A stretch of 64,000 bases of DNA from SXVE01 sp036388895 (GTDB lineage Bacteria > Acidobacteriota > Blastocatellia > Pyrinomonadales > Pyrinomonadaceae): assembly GCA_036388895.1 (NCBI GenBank), contig DASVQY010000006.1:1-64000 (forward strand). Reading direction: 5' to 3'. Shown here one piece after another: positions 35,342 through 44,225 of this stretch. Position 1 is the stretch's first letter; every line of letters begins with the position of its first letter. The notes beneath the pieces were generated by a model. The model saw nothing but the letters and a program-made list of their open reading frames with translations. It did no database searches and was not told the DNA's origin. A program made the position numbers and the translations under genes.

Positions 35342-35893
35342 TTATAGTTCTTCGACGACAATGTCGGAATTCGTGTAAATACAAATCTCGCCGGCAATCT
35401 TAAGAGCTTCTTCGGCGATTTCCTTGTTGGAAAGATTTGTATGTTTCAACAAAGCGCGAGCGGCGGCAAGAGCGAACATACTGCCGGAGCCGACTGACAG
35501 CAATCCTTCGTCGGATGAAATAACGTCTCCTTTGCCGGAAATCAAAAATGCGTCTTTTTTATCCGCGACGATTATCAATGCTTCGAGATGTCGAAGATAT
35601 TTGTCCGTCCGCCAATCTTTACTGAGTTCGATAGCCGCTCGTTCGAGCTGACCTTGAAATTGTTCGAGTTTTGCTTCAAATCTCGTCAAAAGCGTGAATG
35701 CGTCAGCCGTCGCGCCGGCGAAACCGACTAAAATTTTGTCGTTAAAAATACGCCTTACCTTTCTGGCATTACCTTTAATAACAGTTTCGCCGAGAGTAAC
35801 TTGCCCGTCGCCCGCCATTGCGACTTGCCCGTTTCTGTGAACGAGCAAGACCGTGGTTGAGCGAATTTTATTACTGAAATTTTCTCCAAACAT
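35342..35893 (-). CDS. hslV: ATP-dependent protease catalytic subunit HslV
   Basis: An N-terminal-nucleophile threonine peptidase that assembles as stacked hexamers with HslU. The catalytic core TTVLLVHRNGQVAMAGDGQVTLG aligns with the family. Numbered from ATG 35893 the catalytic Thr is residue 13, so a 12-residue leader must be removed to expose it; starting at 35923 would make it longer. The C-terminal region KHTNLSNKEIAEEALKIA..YTNSDIVVEEL is typical. It is the first gene of the hslVU pair. Confidence 0.93.
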   Translation of the reverse strand: MFGENFSNKIRSTTVLLVHRNGQVAMAGDGQVTLGETVIKGNARKVRRIFNDKILVGFAGATADAFTLLTRFEAKLEQFQGQLERAAIELSKDWRTDKYLRHLEALIIVADKKDAFLISGKGDVISSDEGLLSVGSGSMFALAAARALLKHTNLSNKEIAEEALKIAGEICIYTNSDIVVEEL

Positions 35894-36114
35894 AAAAATC
35901 TTATAATAAATCTTTGTTTTCAAATGCTCAAATTGACATATGATGCGCTATTGTCTGAACATTGAAGAGTATTTGAAATTTAAATTGCGAATTAATATCT
36001 TTTGTACAGTTTTTAAAGGTATCAAAGATGAGTTCGGGAACTTAATGAAGAACTCGAATAATACTTGAGAAGTAAAATGGGAAAGATGTTTTTAATTATG
36101 AAAATAAACATCTT

Positions 36115-37344
36115 ATGCGGAGATTTATTTTCGGAAACAGTCGAGGTCGTAAATTTGTGAAAACGCTTCAACCGAAACAGGTTAAATTGGGGTTAGAGAA
36201 GGTTTTAAGTGAAAATATAGATTTACTTAAAAATAAAAGAATCGGACTAGTTTGCAATCAGGCGACGGTGAACCATCAATACCGGCACGCGGCGGATTTG
36301 TTTTACGAACATCAGGAAATAAATCTGGTTTCTTTATTCGGACCGCAGCACGGCGTTCGAGGCGACGTGCAGGATAATATGGTTGAAACATCGCATACTT
36401 TGGATAAAAGAACCGGTTTGCCGATATTTTCGCTTTACAGCGAAACGCGTGAGCCGACCGAAGAGATGCTTTCGAGGATTGATTCGATGGTTTTCGATCT
36501 GCAGGATGTCGGCTGCCGCGTCTATACATTTATTTATACGATGGCGAACGCGATGATCGCCTGCGCGAAAGCCGGAAAGGAATTTATCGTGCTGGACCGC
36601 CCGAATCCAATCGGCGGCGAAGCGATTGAAGGCAATTCTTTGGAAAAAGGACACGAATCGTTTGTCGGACAGTTTCCGATACCGATGCGCCACGCTTTGA
36701 CAATCGGCGAAATAGCTCAACTGTTTAATGAAGAGTTCAATATAAATTGTGATTTGAAAGTAGTTGCGATGAATGGCTGGGAGAGGCATCTTTATTTTGA
36801 TGAAACCGACGCGCCCTGGGTGATGCCGTCGCCGAACATGCCGACCGTTGACACGGCTGTCGTCTTTCCGGCGACGGTTTATTTCGAAGGAACCCAAGTC
36901 TCCGAAGGACGCGGAACGACCAAACCATTTGAAATAGTCGGCGCGCCGTATATTGATGCCAGAGATTACCGAGAAGCCTTAGCGAAACTTGATCTTCCGG
37001 GCGTTATTTTTCGGGAAATAAACTTTTTACCGACTTTCCAAAAGCATCGCGAAGATGCTTGCGGGGGGATTTTTCTGCACGTAATAAATAGAAAAGAGTT
37101 CAAGCCCGTAATTACGGGCATTGCTATGATAAAAACTCTGTATGCGTTGTACAGAGAAGAGTTTAAATGGAAAAATCCGCCGTATGAATACGTCTACGAC
37201 AGAAATCCGTTTGACGTTATCGCCGGAACGACAAAGACGCGGGAACAAATTGAAAATAATGAAAACTTAAAGGATATAGAACTTTCCTGGGTCGAAGACG
37301 TAAAATCATTTAGAGAGAAAAGCGAGAAGTATTATTTATATTAG
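36115..37344 (+). CDS. namZ: DUF1343/NamZ-type exo-beta-N-acetylmuramidase
   Basis: The 409-residue protein has DUF1343 marks: KRIGLVCNQATV, LFGPQHGVRGDVQDNM, SLYSETREP, MVFDLQDVGCRVYTFIYTMA, and VMPSPNMPTVDTAVVFPATVYFEGTQVSEGRGTTKPFE. NamZ removes non-reducing-terminal N-acetylmuramic acid during peptidoglycan recycling. No signal peptide is visible here, so the site of action is uncertain. Fits with the peptidoglycan genes elsewhere in the window but is not in an operon with them. Confidence 0.88.
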   Translation: MRRFIFGNSRGRKFVKTLQPKQVKLGLEKVLSENIDLLKNKRIGLVCNQATVNHQYRHAADLFYEHQEINLVSLFGPQHGVRGDVQDNMVETSHTLDKRTGLPIFSLYSETREPTEEMLSRIDSMVFDLQDVGCRVYTFIYTMANAMIACAKAGKEFIVLDRPNPIGGEAIEGNSLEKGHESFVGQFPIPMRHALTIGEIAQLFNEEFNINCDLKVVAMNGWERHLYFDETDAPWVMPSPNMPTVDTAVVFPATVYFEGTQVSEGRGTTKPFEIVGAPYIDARDYREALAKLDLPGVIFREINFLPTFQKHREDACGGIFLHVINRKEFKPVITGIAMIKTLYALYREEFKWKNPPYEYVYDRNPFDVIAGTTKTREQIENNENLKDIELSWVEDVKSFREKSEKYYLY

Positions 37345-37480
37345 TTTACGGGTCGGTTAAAGCAGTTTCTAGAAATTCTTAAAAGGTTGAAATTCAATAT
37401 TTTGTGGATTTTATCTCGAATGGTGACTCAATGTCGAAACGCCGACTGTTAAAGTTTTACAGAAAAAATAGAACGTTAAA

Positions 37481-37861
37481 ATGAATAATTTTGTATTTAT
37501 CGGTTTCATTTCCTGGCTTTTGCCGGGCGTCGGGCATATTCTGCAAGGTCGCTGGAAGCGCGGAATTATAATCGGCGCGGTCATCTGGCTGCTGTTTATT
37601 ATCGCTCTTCTGAGCGGCGGCGCATATTATCCGGGTTTTGATTTTAAAGACGGAGCGCTGCTTTATTTATTGAACATCTTCGCTCGCGTCGGCAACGGGC
37701 TTGGCTCGTTTATAAGTTTTTGGCTTTTACCCGCCGCGCCGCCGAACGTCGCCGCTTGGGCGACTTTTGAATACGGCGGGCGGTTCCTGGAAATTTCCGG
37801 TCTGCTTAATTATCTGGCTGTTTTAGATGCGGTTGATATCAGCGAGGGAAGAAAGAAATGA
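37481..37861 (+). CDS. small polytopic membrane protein (DUF6677-like)
   Basis: The 126-residue protein begins FVFIGFISWLLPGVGHILQGRWKRGIIIGAVIWLLFIIALLSGG, a pattern of TM2-like small membrane proteins with a conserved G.GH..QGR.KRG loop between two helices. A third hydrophobic stretch follows. Probably an inner-membrane protein of unknown function. Its TGA overlaps the ATG of the next small gene (ATGA), so the two are translationally coupled. Confidence 0.6.
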   Translation: MNNFVFIGFISWLLPGVGHILQGRWKRGIIIGAVIWLLFIIALLSGGAYYPGFDFKDGALLYLLNIFARVGNGLGSFISFWLLPAAPPNVAAWATFEYGGRFLEISGLLNYLAVLDAVDISEGRKK

Positions 37862-38028
37862 TTCATTTTTTGTATTTGGTCGGCTTTGCTTTTTTTGTCT
37901 CCGTGGCTTTCGGCGTATTTACGAATGGCGGTACCAAAGAAAAAATCTTTTCGGGCTTGAAGACTTTCGCCCAATTTTTGATTATCAGTTTGATTTTGGC
38001 GTGGATTTTTTATTTCCTGCCCTGGTAA
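37858..38028 (+). CDS. 56-residue two-helix membrane protein
   Basis: This frame was found by reading past the previous gene: ATG at 37858 overlaps its stop as ATGA, and TAA lies at 38026-38028. The product starts MIHFLYLVGFAFFVSVAFGV, has a short basic loop (NGGTKEKIFSGLKT) and a second hydrophobic helix ending in FYFLPW. recO begins 4 bases later, so it is part of the same operon. No family recognised. Confidence 0.65.
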   Translation: MIHFLYLVGFAFFVSVAFGVFTNGGTKEKIFSGLKTFAQFLIISLILAWIFYFLPW

Positions 38029-38032
38029 AAAG

Positions 38033-38785
38033 ATGAGTTTATTTGAAACGGAAGGTTTGATTTTAAAAACTTACAGTCTGGCGGAAGCCGATAAAATAAT
38101 CGTATTTCTCACGCAAAGTCACGGAACTGTCAGGGGAGTCGCCAAGGGCGCGAAACGCCTCAAAAGTAAATTCGGAGGAAGTCTCGAACCGTTCTCCATC
38201 TCGCAGATAAGTTATTTTCAGAAAGAAGAAAGAGAACTGGTTTCGATTCGTGAAAGCGAGCTGGTCAAATCTTATTTTGCAAGCGCGAGCGATCCGCTAT
38301 TTTTACAGAAATTCGCTTATATAGCTGAACTTCTAACCGAATTCGCTCCGCCGCAAGACCCGAACGAGCGGCTTTACAGAATGGTGAAAGTTTGTCTCGA
38401 AGCGGCGTCTGAAATCCGGGAAAATTTAGAAAGCATCGTCCTTTATTTCGAGCTCTGGCTTCTGCGTTTGGGCGGGTATCTGCCCGATTGGAGCCGGTGC
38501 GACAACTGCAAAACACATCTGGACGAAGCAGAAAAAGCGAATTTACAAATAAATTTTCATTTGCTCTGCGCGTATTGCTCGAAAACGAAATCGAATTCGA
38601 TGATTTCGCCCGTTCAAAGAGACATTTACATGACCGCGCAAAGAATCTCTCCGTTAAAATTCGCCGATTACACAAAAGAACGAACGGCTGATGTGCGCGA
38701 GATTTCCGCCGTCCTCAAAAAACTGATTTCAAATATTCTCGGCAGGGAAGTCGTCGGGGAAAAGGTTCTTGTCGTCAATTCCTAA
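38033..38785 (+). CDS. recO: DNA repair protein RecO
   Basis: A 250-residue RecO: N-terminal OB fold starting SLFETEGLILKTYSLAEADKII, RGVAKGAKRLKSKFGGSLEPF, and a C-terminal zinc finger formed by CDNCKTHLDE and LLCAYCSK. It mediates RecF-pathway annealing and RecA loading. ATG 38033 lies 4 bases after the small membrane gene and 6 bases separate its stop from lptFG. Confidence 0.92.
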   Translation: MSLFETEGLILKTYSLAEADKIIVFLTQSHGTVRGVAKGAKRLKSKFGGSLEPFSISQISYFQKEERELVSIRESELVKSYFASASDPLFLQKFAYIAELLTEFAPPQDPNERLYRMVKVCLEAASEIRENLESIVLYFELWLLRLGGYLPDWSRCDNCKTHLDEAEKANLQINFHLLCAYCSKTKSNSMISPVQRDIYMTAQRISPLKFADYTKERTADVREISAVLKKLISNILGREVVGEKVLVVNS

Positions 38786-38791
38786 TCGAAA

Positions 38792-41137
38792 ATGAAGCGT
38801 TTCAGCTGGCTAATTTCAAAATACCTGCTTCAGGCAATCACTCCCTACTTTATCTTCACATGGCTTTTGATAAGCGTCATATTGTTCGTTCAGCAAGCGA
38901 GTCGTTACTCGGATATTTTTTTCAGCGCAAATATTCCGGCAAACATAGTCTGGCAATTGACCTTTGCGCTCGCGCCGAACGTAATCGCTTTCACCTGCCC
39001 CATGGCGATTTTGATCGGCGTTGTAATCGGACTTTCTAGAATGCAGGGCGACAGTGAATTGACGGCGATTAGAGCGGTTGGAATTGGTAATATCCAGATA
39101 ACTTTGCCGATTGTCATTTTAAGTCTGCTTCTTTCACTTTTCGCCTTTTTTATAAATTTGAAAGGCGTTCCGTTTGCCGCGCAGATTATACGGAAAATCG
39201 CCATTCAAGCCGCGATTTATAAATTGGAGTCGCCGATTGAACCTGGAGTTTTCAACACGGAAATAAACGGGTATACGATTTACGTCAAAGGCGGAGACAT
39301 AGAAACAGGCGCTTGGAAAAACATTTTTATATATAATGAAGACGTTTCAAACAATGTAATGCGTCTGATAACCTCAAAAAGCGGTCGCGTAGATTTTAAT
39401 GAAGAATCGAACGAATTGGTTTTGGAAGATGCTTTGATTACAACCTTGCCGCTGCAAAACATTGATGAATCCAAAGCCTCTATCAGCAATGAATTTAGCA
39501 ACAAATCTGAAAAAGAAAGTTACAAGGAAAAATATGTTTCCGAAAACGTCGGGCAAGTTCGTTTCGCCATTCAAACAAAGCGCGGGGAACTCATCGACAA
39601 ATTAAGCAAATCCGAGCAATCGGCTGATGAATTGGGGTTATCTGAGCTTTACAGATACATTCAAGGAAGAGAAGGCAAGGAAAAAGTTGAAGCCCAGATT
39701 TTATGGCAGAGAAGAATAATGCTTTCAATAACGCCTCTACTTTTCGCTGTTTTGGGTACCGGTCTGATTTTGCGTACCGGAAGAGCGAGCCGCGGATTTG
39801 GGATTTTTCTCGCGCTGATTGTATTGGTCGGATATTATTTGATCGCGCTTTTGGGCGAACAGTTAGCCAGAACCGGTCAGTTAAATGTTTTTATCGGCGG
39901 TCTTCTGCCGATTGTAATGAGCATCGGGTTGATAATCTGGTTGTTTACCCGCCGCCGGTTCTTTTTCAAAACACCGTTTTCACTTGTAAGCCTCGGGAAA
40001 CCAAATTTATTTTCAAAAGAAACGCGTAAAATAACAAAGCGAAAATTCTCAATCGGATTGACTGCCGGAATTCTCGATTTCGACATAATTTTAAGTCTTA
40101 TTAAATATTTGTTTCTCACGCTCGGATTTTTGTCTTCGATTTACATAATTTTTACTGCTTTTGAATTGTGGAAGTTTGCCGGAACGATTGATAACGGGCT
40201 GTTTCTGTTATTAAAGTACCTGCTTTTTCTGATACCTTTTATTTATATACAGCTCGTGCCGTCGGCACTGATGATCGCGACGCTCGCCACGTACGTCATC
40301 AAATCGCGCCAGAACGAAATCGTCACCTGGACGGCTGCCGGTCAAAGCGTGTATCGCCTGCTTGTGCCGTGTTTTTTGTTTATGATTTGTATGGGCGTTT
40401 TTAATTGGCAATTGCAGGAGAAGATTCTGCCGATGTCAAACCGTTCGCAGGACGAACTGCGAACGCTTATACGAAATCGCGGAGTGGCTGCAAATAAAGC
40501 AGGGAAGTTTTGGATCGCGGAGGAAAACAGAATCTATTCGTTTAGTTTCGATGAAAACGTCTATTCCGCCGAAAGAAAAGTAAAAAATTTAACGGTTTAT
40601 GATTTTTCGGAAAACGCCTCGCGTTTACAGGCGATATTCCGGATTCAGGAAGCCGTCTGGAATAAAAATGTCATTCAGTTTGAAGGCGAAGGCGAAAAGG
40701 TAAATTTGGGAAACGGCAAAATCTTCAGGGAAACATTGCGCGGCGGCGAAATAGCGGAGAGCGCGAATCCTTTAGCCGAATTGTCCAAAAAGCCAGGGCA
40801 TTTAAACGCCGCCGAAACGCTCGAGCAAATGCAAAATATCGAGTCCGAAACCGAGCGAAGAAATTTCGAGATTGCTCTGGAAAAGAAACGTTCGACGCCG
40901 TTTCTGCCTTTTATAATCACGCTGTTTACCGCTCCCTTCGCGTTATCTTTGAGCCGGAAAGGGAAGGCAGTTACGGTCGGTTATGCAGTCGGGGTTTGGC
41001 TTTTATTTATGGGGACAAACAGCGTTTTCGAACAACTCGGCGCGAACGGTTTTATTCTGCCGCTCTACGCCGTTTGGAGCCCGCTGGCGGCATTCGCTCT
41101 GCTCGGAGTTTATATGCTCTCCAAAATTAAAACGTAA
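38792..41137 (+). CDS. LptF-LptG fused lipopolysaccharide-export permease
   Basis: The 781-residue protein contains two complete YjgP/YjgQ permease units. Unit 1 (1-395) starts KYLLQAITPYFIFTWLLIS and contains ALAPNVIAFTCPMAILIGVV, SELTAIRAVGI, a periplasmic jellyroll and three C-terminal helices. Unit 2 (about 435-781) has LVPSALMIATLATYVIKSRQNEIVTWTAAG, a second jellyroll and ends with ITLFTAPFALSLSRKG...YAVWSPLAAFALLGVY. LptF and LptG are normally two separate proteins of about 360 residues forming the LptB2FG ABC transporter. The fusion fixes 1:1 stoichiometry. Its presence indicates an outer membrane with LPS. Confidence 0.88.
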   Translation: MKRFSWLISKYLLQAITPYFIFTWLLISVILFVQQASRYSDIFFSANIPANIVWQLTFALAPNVIAFTCPMAILIGVVIGLSRMQGDSELTAIRAVGIGNIQITLPIVILSLLLSLFAFFINLKGVPFAAQIIRKIAIQAAIYKLESPIEPGVFNTEINGYTIYVKGGDIETGAWKNIFIYNEDVSNNVMRLITSKSGRVDFNEESNELVLEDALITTLPLQNIDESKASISNEFSNKSEKESYKEKYVSENVGQVRFAIQTKRGELIDKLSKSEQSADELGLSELYRYIQGREGKEKVEAQILWQRRIMLSITPLLFAVLGTGLILRTGRASRGFGIFLALIVLVGYYLIALLGEQLARTGQLNVFIGGLLPIVMSIGLIIWLFTRRRFFFKTPFSLVSLGKPNLFSKETRKITKRKFSIGLTAGILDFDIILSLIKYLFLTLGFLSSIYIIFTAFELWKFAGTIDNGLFLLLKYLLFLIPFIYIQLVPSALMIATLATYVIKSRQNEIVTWTAAGQSVYRLLVPCFLFMICMGVFNWQLQEKILPMSNRSQDELRTLIRNRGVAANKAGKFWIAEENRIYSFSFDENVYSAERKVKNLTVYDFSENASRLQAIFRIQEAVWNKNVIQFEGEGEKVNLGNGKIFRETLRGGEIAESANPLAELSKKPGHLNAAETLEQMQNIESETERRNFEIALEKKRSTPFLPFIITLFTAPFALSLSRKGKAVTVGYAVGVWLLFMGTNSVFEQLGANGFILPLYAVWSPLAAFALLGVYMLSKIKT

Positions 41138-41175
41138 AAAAGGTGAGCAGCGAAATTGCTCACCTTTTTTACGTT
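41131..41175 (+). terminator. strong bidirectional terminator
   Basis: A perfect 19-bp stem between the convergent lptFG and sahH genes, with A-runs and T-runs on both arms (GGTGAGCA / TGCTCACC core at 41142-41164). Confidence 0.93.
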
Positions 41176-41210
41176 TTAATTTTTTTCAGCAATGAAAAAG
41201 TATCGGCAAT

Positions 41211-42491
41211 TTAAGTTCCAGTTTCCCACGAAGACATGTATTCGATCATTTCGGGCGTCAGCGTGTCAATCGAAACTCCCATCGCGCGCAACTTCAGCGA
41301 AGCGATTTCCTGATCCACTTCGGGCGGCAAAACGTGTACGCCCGCGCTTAATTTGCCTTGTTCTTTGACCAGGTATTCAGCCGAAAGCGCCTGATTCGCA
41401 AAGCTCATGTCCATAACGCTCGCCGGATGTCCTTCGGCGGCTGCTAAATTGATTAAACGACCTTCGCCGAGAACGATTACGCTTTTGCTGTTATCGCTGA
41501 AGCGGTATTCTTCGACGAACGGGCGACGCGAAACCGGCGCGCTGCTCAATTCGCGCAGCGCTTCGAGATTTAACTCCAAATCGAAGTGACCGCTGTTGCA
41601 GACGATTGCGCCGTCTTTCATCGCTTCGAAGTGTTCTTTGTCTATGACGTGACGATTTCCCGTAACCGTAACGAAAATGTCGCCGAATTTAACTGCTTCC
41701 TTCATCGGCAGAACGCGGAAACCGTCCATCACGGCTTCAATCGCTTTGATCGGATCAATTTCCGTGATGATAACGTTTGCGCCCATACCGCGAGCGCGCA
41801 TGGCGCAGCCTTTTCCGCACCAGCCGTAGCCGACCACAACGAGAGTTTTACCGGCGAGCAGAATGTTTGTCGCTCTAATGATTCCGTCGAGCGTGGATTG
41901 ACCGGTTCCGTAACGGTTATCAAAGAAATGTTTAGTCTGCGCGTCATTGACCGCAATTGAAGGAAAAGTTAAAACACCGGCTTTTTGCATCGCTTTAAGG
42001 CGAACGATTCCGGTTGTGGTTTCTTCTGTCGTGCCGATGATTTTATCGCTCAAATCCTTCTTTTCCTTGAGCATCGTGGCAACAACGTCCGAGCCGTCGT
42101 CAATGATGATATTCGGATTGGTATCGAGAGCGGCGCGAACGTGACGCATATACGTCTCGGTTGACTCGCCCTTGATCGCCATTACCGGAATGCCCCAGTC
42201 AGCCACGAGAGAAGCGGCTACGTCGTCCTGAGTCGAAAGCGGATTCGAAGCGATTAAAAGCGATTCGGCTCCGCCCGCCTGAAGCGTCCGAGCCAAATTT
42301 GCCGTCTCGGTCGTGATGTGCGCACAGGCGATGAGTTTAACGCCCTGAAGCGGTTTTTCCTGTTCGAATCGTTCGCGAATCAATCGTAAAACCGGCATTT
42401 CGCGGTCTGCCCATTCAATTCTTTGTTTGCCTTGCGGCGCAAGATTTATATCCTTTATATCGTATTCGGTTGAAATTCCTTCTTTTGCCAT
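41211..42491 (-). CDS. ahcY: S-adenosylhomocysteine hydrolase (adenosylhomocysteinase)
   Basis: A 426-residue NAD-dependent enzyme that splits S-adenosylhomocysteine into adenosine and homocysteine. Marks: IACAHITTETANLARTLQAGGAE, SNPLSTQDD, the NAD loop VVGYGWCGKGCAMRARGMGA, and CNSGHFDLELN. The C-terminus ends in YMSSWETGT, shorter than the KPDHYRY end of many homologues, as in the archaeal/thermophilic-type enzymes. It lies downstream of metK on the same strand, linking SAM formation with SAH removal. Confidence 0.94.
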   Translation of the reverse strand: MAKEGISTEYDIKDINLAPQGKQRIEWADREMPVLRLIRERFEQEKPLQGVKLIACAHITTETANLARTLQAGGAESLLIASNPLSTQDDVAASLVADWGIPVMAIKGESTETYMRHVRAALDTNPNIIIDDGSDVVATMLKEKKDLSDKIIGTTEETTTGIVRLKAMQKAGVLTFPSIAVNDAQTKHFFDNRYGTGQSTLDGIIRATNILLAGKTLVVVGYGWCGKGCAMRARGMGANVIITEIDPIKAIEAVMDGFRVLPMKEAVKFGDIFVTVTGNRHVIDKEHFEAMKDGAIVCNSGHFDLELNLEALRELSSAPVSRRPFVEEYRFSDNSKSVIVLGEGRLINLAAAEGHPASVMDMSFANQALSAEYLVKEQGKLSAGVHVLPPEVDQEIASLKLRAMGVSIDTLTPEMIEYMSSWETGT

Positions 42492-42528
42492 AGTTTTATT
42501 GTTGAAAATTGTAAGTTGATAGAAATCG

Positions 42529-42551
42529 GGCGGTCGAAAGACCGCCTTTTT
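42529..42551 (+). terminator. intrinsic-terminator-like hairpin in the metK-sahH gap
   Basis: GGCGGTC-GAAA-GACCGCC followed by TTTTT reads as a compact terminator on the forward strand, although both flanking genes are on the reverse strand. On their transcript the stem would form without the U-run. Confidence 0.5.
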
Positions 42552-42606
42552 GTTAATTTATATATGTTAGATACATATTTCTAGAAAAAAATAGAAACAC
42601 ACACTT

Positions 42607-43767
42607 TTAAACTGTTGTCGCATTGCTCAGCGCGCTCAAAAGGGCGTCGGCTTTGTCGGTTCTTTCCCACGTAAACTCGTCGTTCGTTCGACCAAAGTGC
42701 CCGAATTTAGCCGTCGCTTTAAATATCGGTCGGCGTAAATCGAGCGTTTCGATAATGTCTTTCGGGGTCAGTTTGAAATTTTTCCGAACTGCTTCGGCAA
42801 GTTTTTCGTCGTCAACTCTGCCGGTTCCGTGCGTATCAATCAGTACAGAAACCGGGTCTGCCACGCCGATTGCGTAAGCGAGCTGCACGGTGCATTTATC
42901 TGCTAAATCCGCGGCGACGATATTTTTTGCGATATAACGCGCCATATAAGCGGCTGAACGGTCTACTTTCGTCGGATCTTTGCCCGAAAAAGCTCCGCCG
43001 CCGTGAGGAGCGTATCCGCCGTATGTATCAACGATGATTTTACGTCCGGTCAAACCTGCATCGCCCATCGGTCCGCCGATAACGAAACGACCGGTCGGAT
43101 TTATGTGAAATTTAGTGTTTTCGTCGAGCAGATCTACGGGAACGGTCGTTTTAATGATTTTTTCCAAAACGTCTGCACGCAGTTGTTCGGTCGACACTTC
43201 ATTTGAATGCTGCGTCGAAACGACGACGGCTTCGACGCGAAAAGGTTTTCCGTCGCGATATTCGATGGAAACTTGTGATTTTCCGTCAGGGCGAAGATAG
43301 GGAAGTTCGCCGCTTCTTCTTGCCTCGGAAAGCCGGCGCGTTAAGTGGTGCGCCAATTGAATCGGCAGAGGCATCAGTTCTGGCGTTTCGTTGCAGGCAA
43401 AACCGAACATTAAGCCTTGATCGCCCGCTCCGCCCGTGTCAACGCCCTGCGCGATATCCGGCGACTGCGTGCCGACGGCATCCATCACGCTCAAAGTGTT
43501 GCAATCGTAGCCGTAACTCGCGTTGTTATAACCGATGTCGTTGATCGTTTCGCGCACGATTTGTTTGTAATTTACACGAGCGTTAGTTGTGATTTCGCCG
43601 GCGATTACGGCGAGACCGGTAGTGACCAACGTTTCACAAGCGACTCTGCCTGTCGGGTCTTGCTCGAGAATCGCGTCGAGAACCGCATCCGATATTTGAT
43701 CGGCGATTTTATCTGGATGACCTTCCGTTACAGATTCGGAAGTGAATAAAAAATTTCCGTTACTCAA
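42607..43767 (-). CDS. metK: S-adenosylmethionine synthetase
   Basis: A 386-residue SAM synthetase: FTSESVTEGHPDKIADQISDAVLD, the ATP loop GAGDQGLMFGFA, the phosphate-binding loop GGGAFSGKDPTKVDRSAAY, and DTHGTG. It makes SAM from ATP and methionine. The start is TTG at 43767, preceded by AAGGAG about 10 bases upstream. A consensus promoter lies at 43827-43855. The Tn7-like element ends 188 bases upstream of this start and leaves the promoter untouched. Confidence 0.95.
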   Translation of the reverse strand: MSNGNFLFTSESVTEGHPDKIADQISDAVLDAILEQDPTGRVACETLVTTGLAVIAGEITTNARVNYKQIVRETINDIGYNNASYGYDCNTLSVMDAVGTQSPDIAQGVDTGGAGDQGLMFGFACNETPELMPLPIQLAHHLTRRLSEARRSGELPYLRPDGKSQVSIEYRDGKPFRVEAVVVSTQHSNEVSTEQLRADVLEKIIKTTVPVDLLDENTKFHINPTGRFVIGGPMGDAGLTGRKIIVDTYGGYAPHGGGAFSGKDPTKVDRSAAYMARYIAKNIVAADLADKCTVQLAYAIGVADPVSVLIDTHGTGRVDDEKLAEAVRKNFKLTPKDIIETLDLRRPIFKATAKFGHFGRTNDEFTWERTDKADALLSALSNATTV

Positions 43768-43826
43768 TTATTTGTAACTCCTTTATGTTTAAACTATTTA
43801 TGTTTTTGAAAGATAACAAAATGGAA

Positions 43827-43855
43827 ATTTTAGCCTTTATTGCCATTGATGTCAA
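43827..43855 (-). promoter_or_regulatory. metK promoter
   Basis: On the reverse strand TTGACA (43855-43850), a 17-base spacer and TAAAAT (43832-43827) give a near-consensus sigma-70 promoter. It lies 60 bases upstream of the metK start and 100 bases inside the chromosome from the transposon end. Confidence 0.75.
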
Positions 43856-43949
43856 AGTTGAACATTTTCCGGCGTATACAGAGCAGAACTATGTAGAAAT
43901 TACAGGCATAATTATCACAAACTTTTAGAGTCAATTACAAAGAGAATAA

Positions 43950-43954
43950 AAAGA
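43950..43954 (+). repeat. target site duplication, left copy
   Basis: AAAGA immediately before the TGT that opens the element. The identical pentamer follows the terminal ACA at the other end (55369-55373). Five bases is the duplication length of Tn7-family transposition. Confidence 0.9.
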
Positions 43955-44114
43955 TGTACAAGAAACTAAAACTCAATACTCTTATCTTACTACATTCTAT
44001 GCATAAATATTATGTTTCAAAATTTATGTCCTTACAATTAGTTACAAAATAATTTTAACTAAAAATAAGAACTTCTTGAACAATTAAACTAAAGGTATGA
44101 ACTTTCTGAACAAA
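43955..44114 (+). repeat. left transposon end with three TnsB-type repeats
   Basis: Three related motifs point inward: GAAACTAAAACTC at 43962-43974, AACTAAAAATAAGAACTTC... at 44057-44083 and AACTAAAGGTATGAACTTT... at 44087-44113. The last two are 30 bases apart and agree at 22 of 27 positions. Widely spaced sites at one end and compact sites at the other are typical of Tn7-family TnsB binding. Confidence 0.8.
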
Positions 44115-44225
44115 ATTCTTTCACATAAGTGGGAATCCATCGGCGACATTTACGGGAATGGAGATATGTTAGAAAATAAAAAAGCCTTTAATTTAAGACG
44201 AATATAAGGAGTTGAACTAATTGAC

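Noticed and set aside
43768..43954. SAM riboswitch in the metK leader
   Set aside because: From the predicted promoter the leader is only about 55 bases and shows no SAM-riboswitch core.
44097..44207. 36-codon frame just inside the left transposon end
   Set aside because: Its ATG lies within the third TnsB-type repeat and it has no ribosome-binding site, so it is more likely end sequence than a gene.
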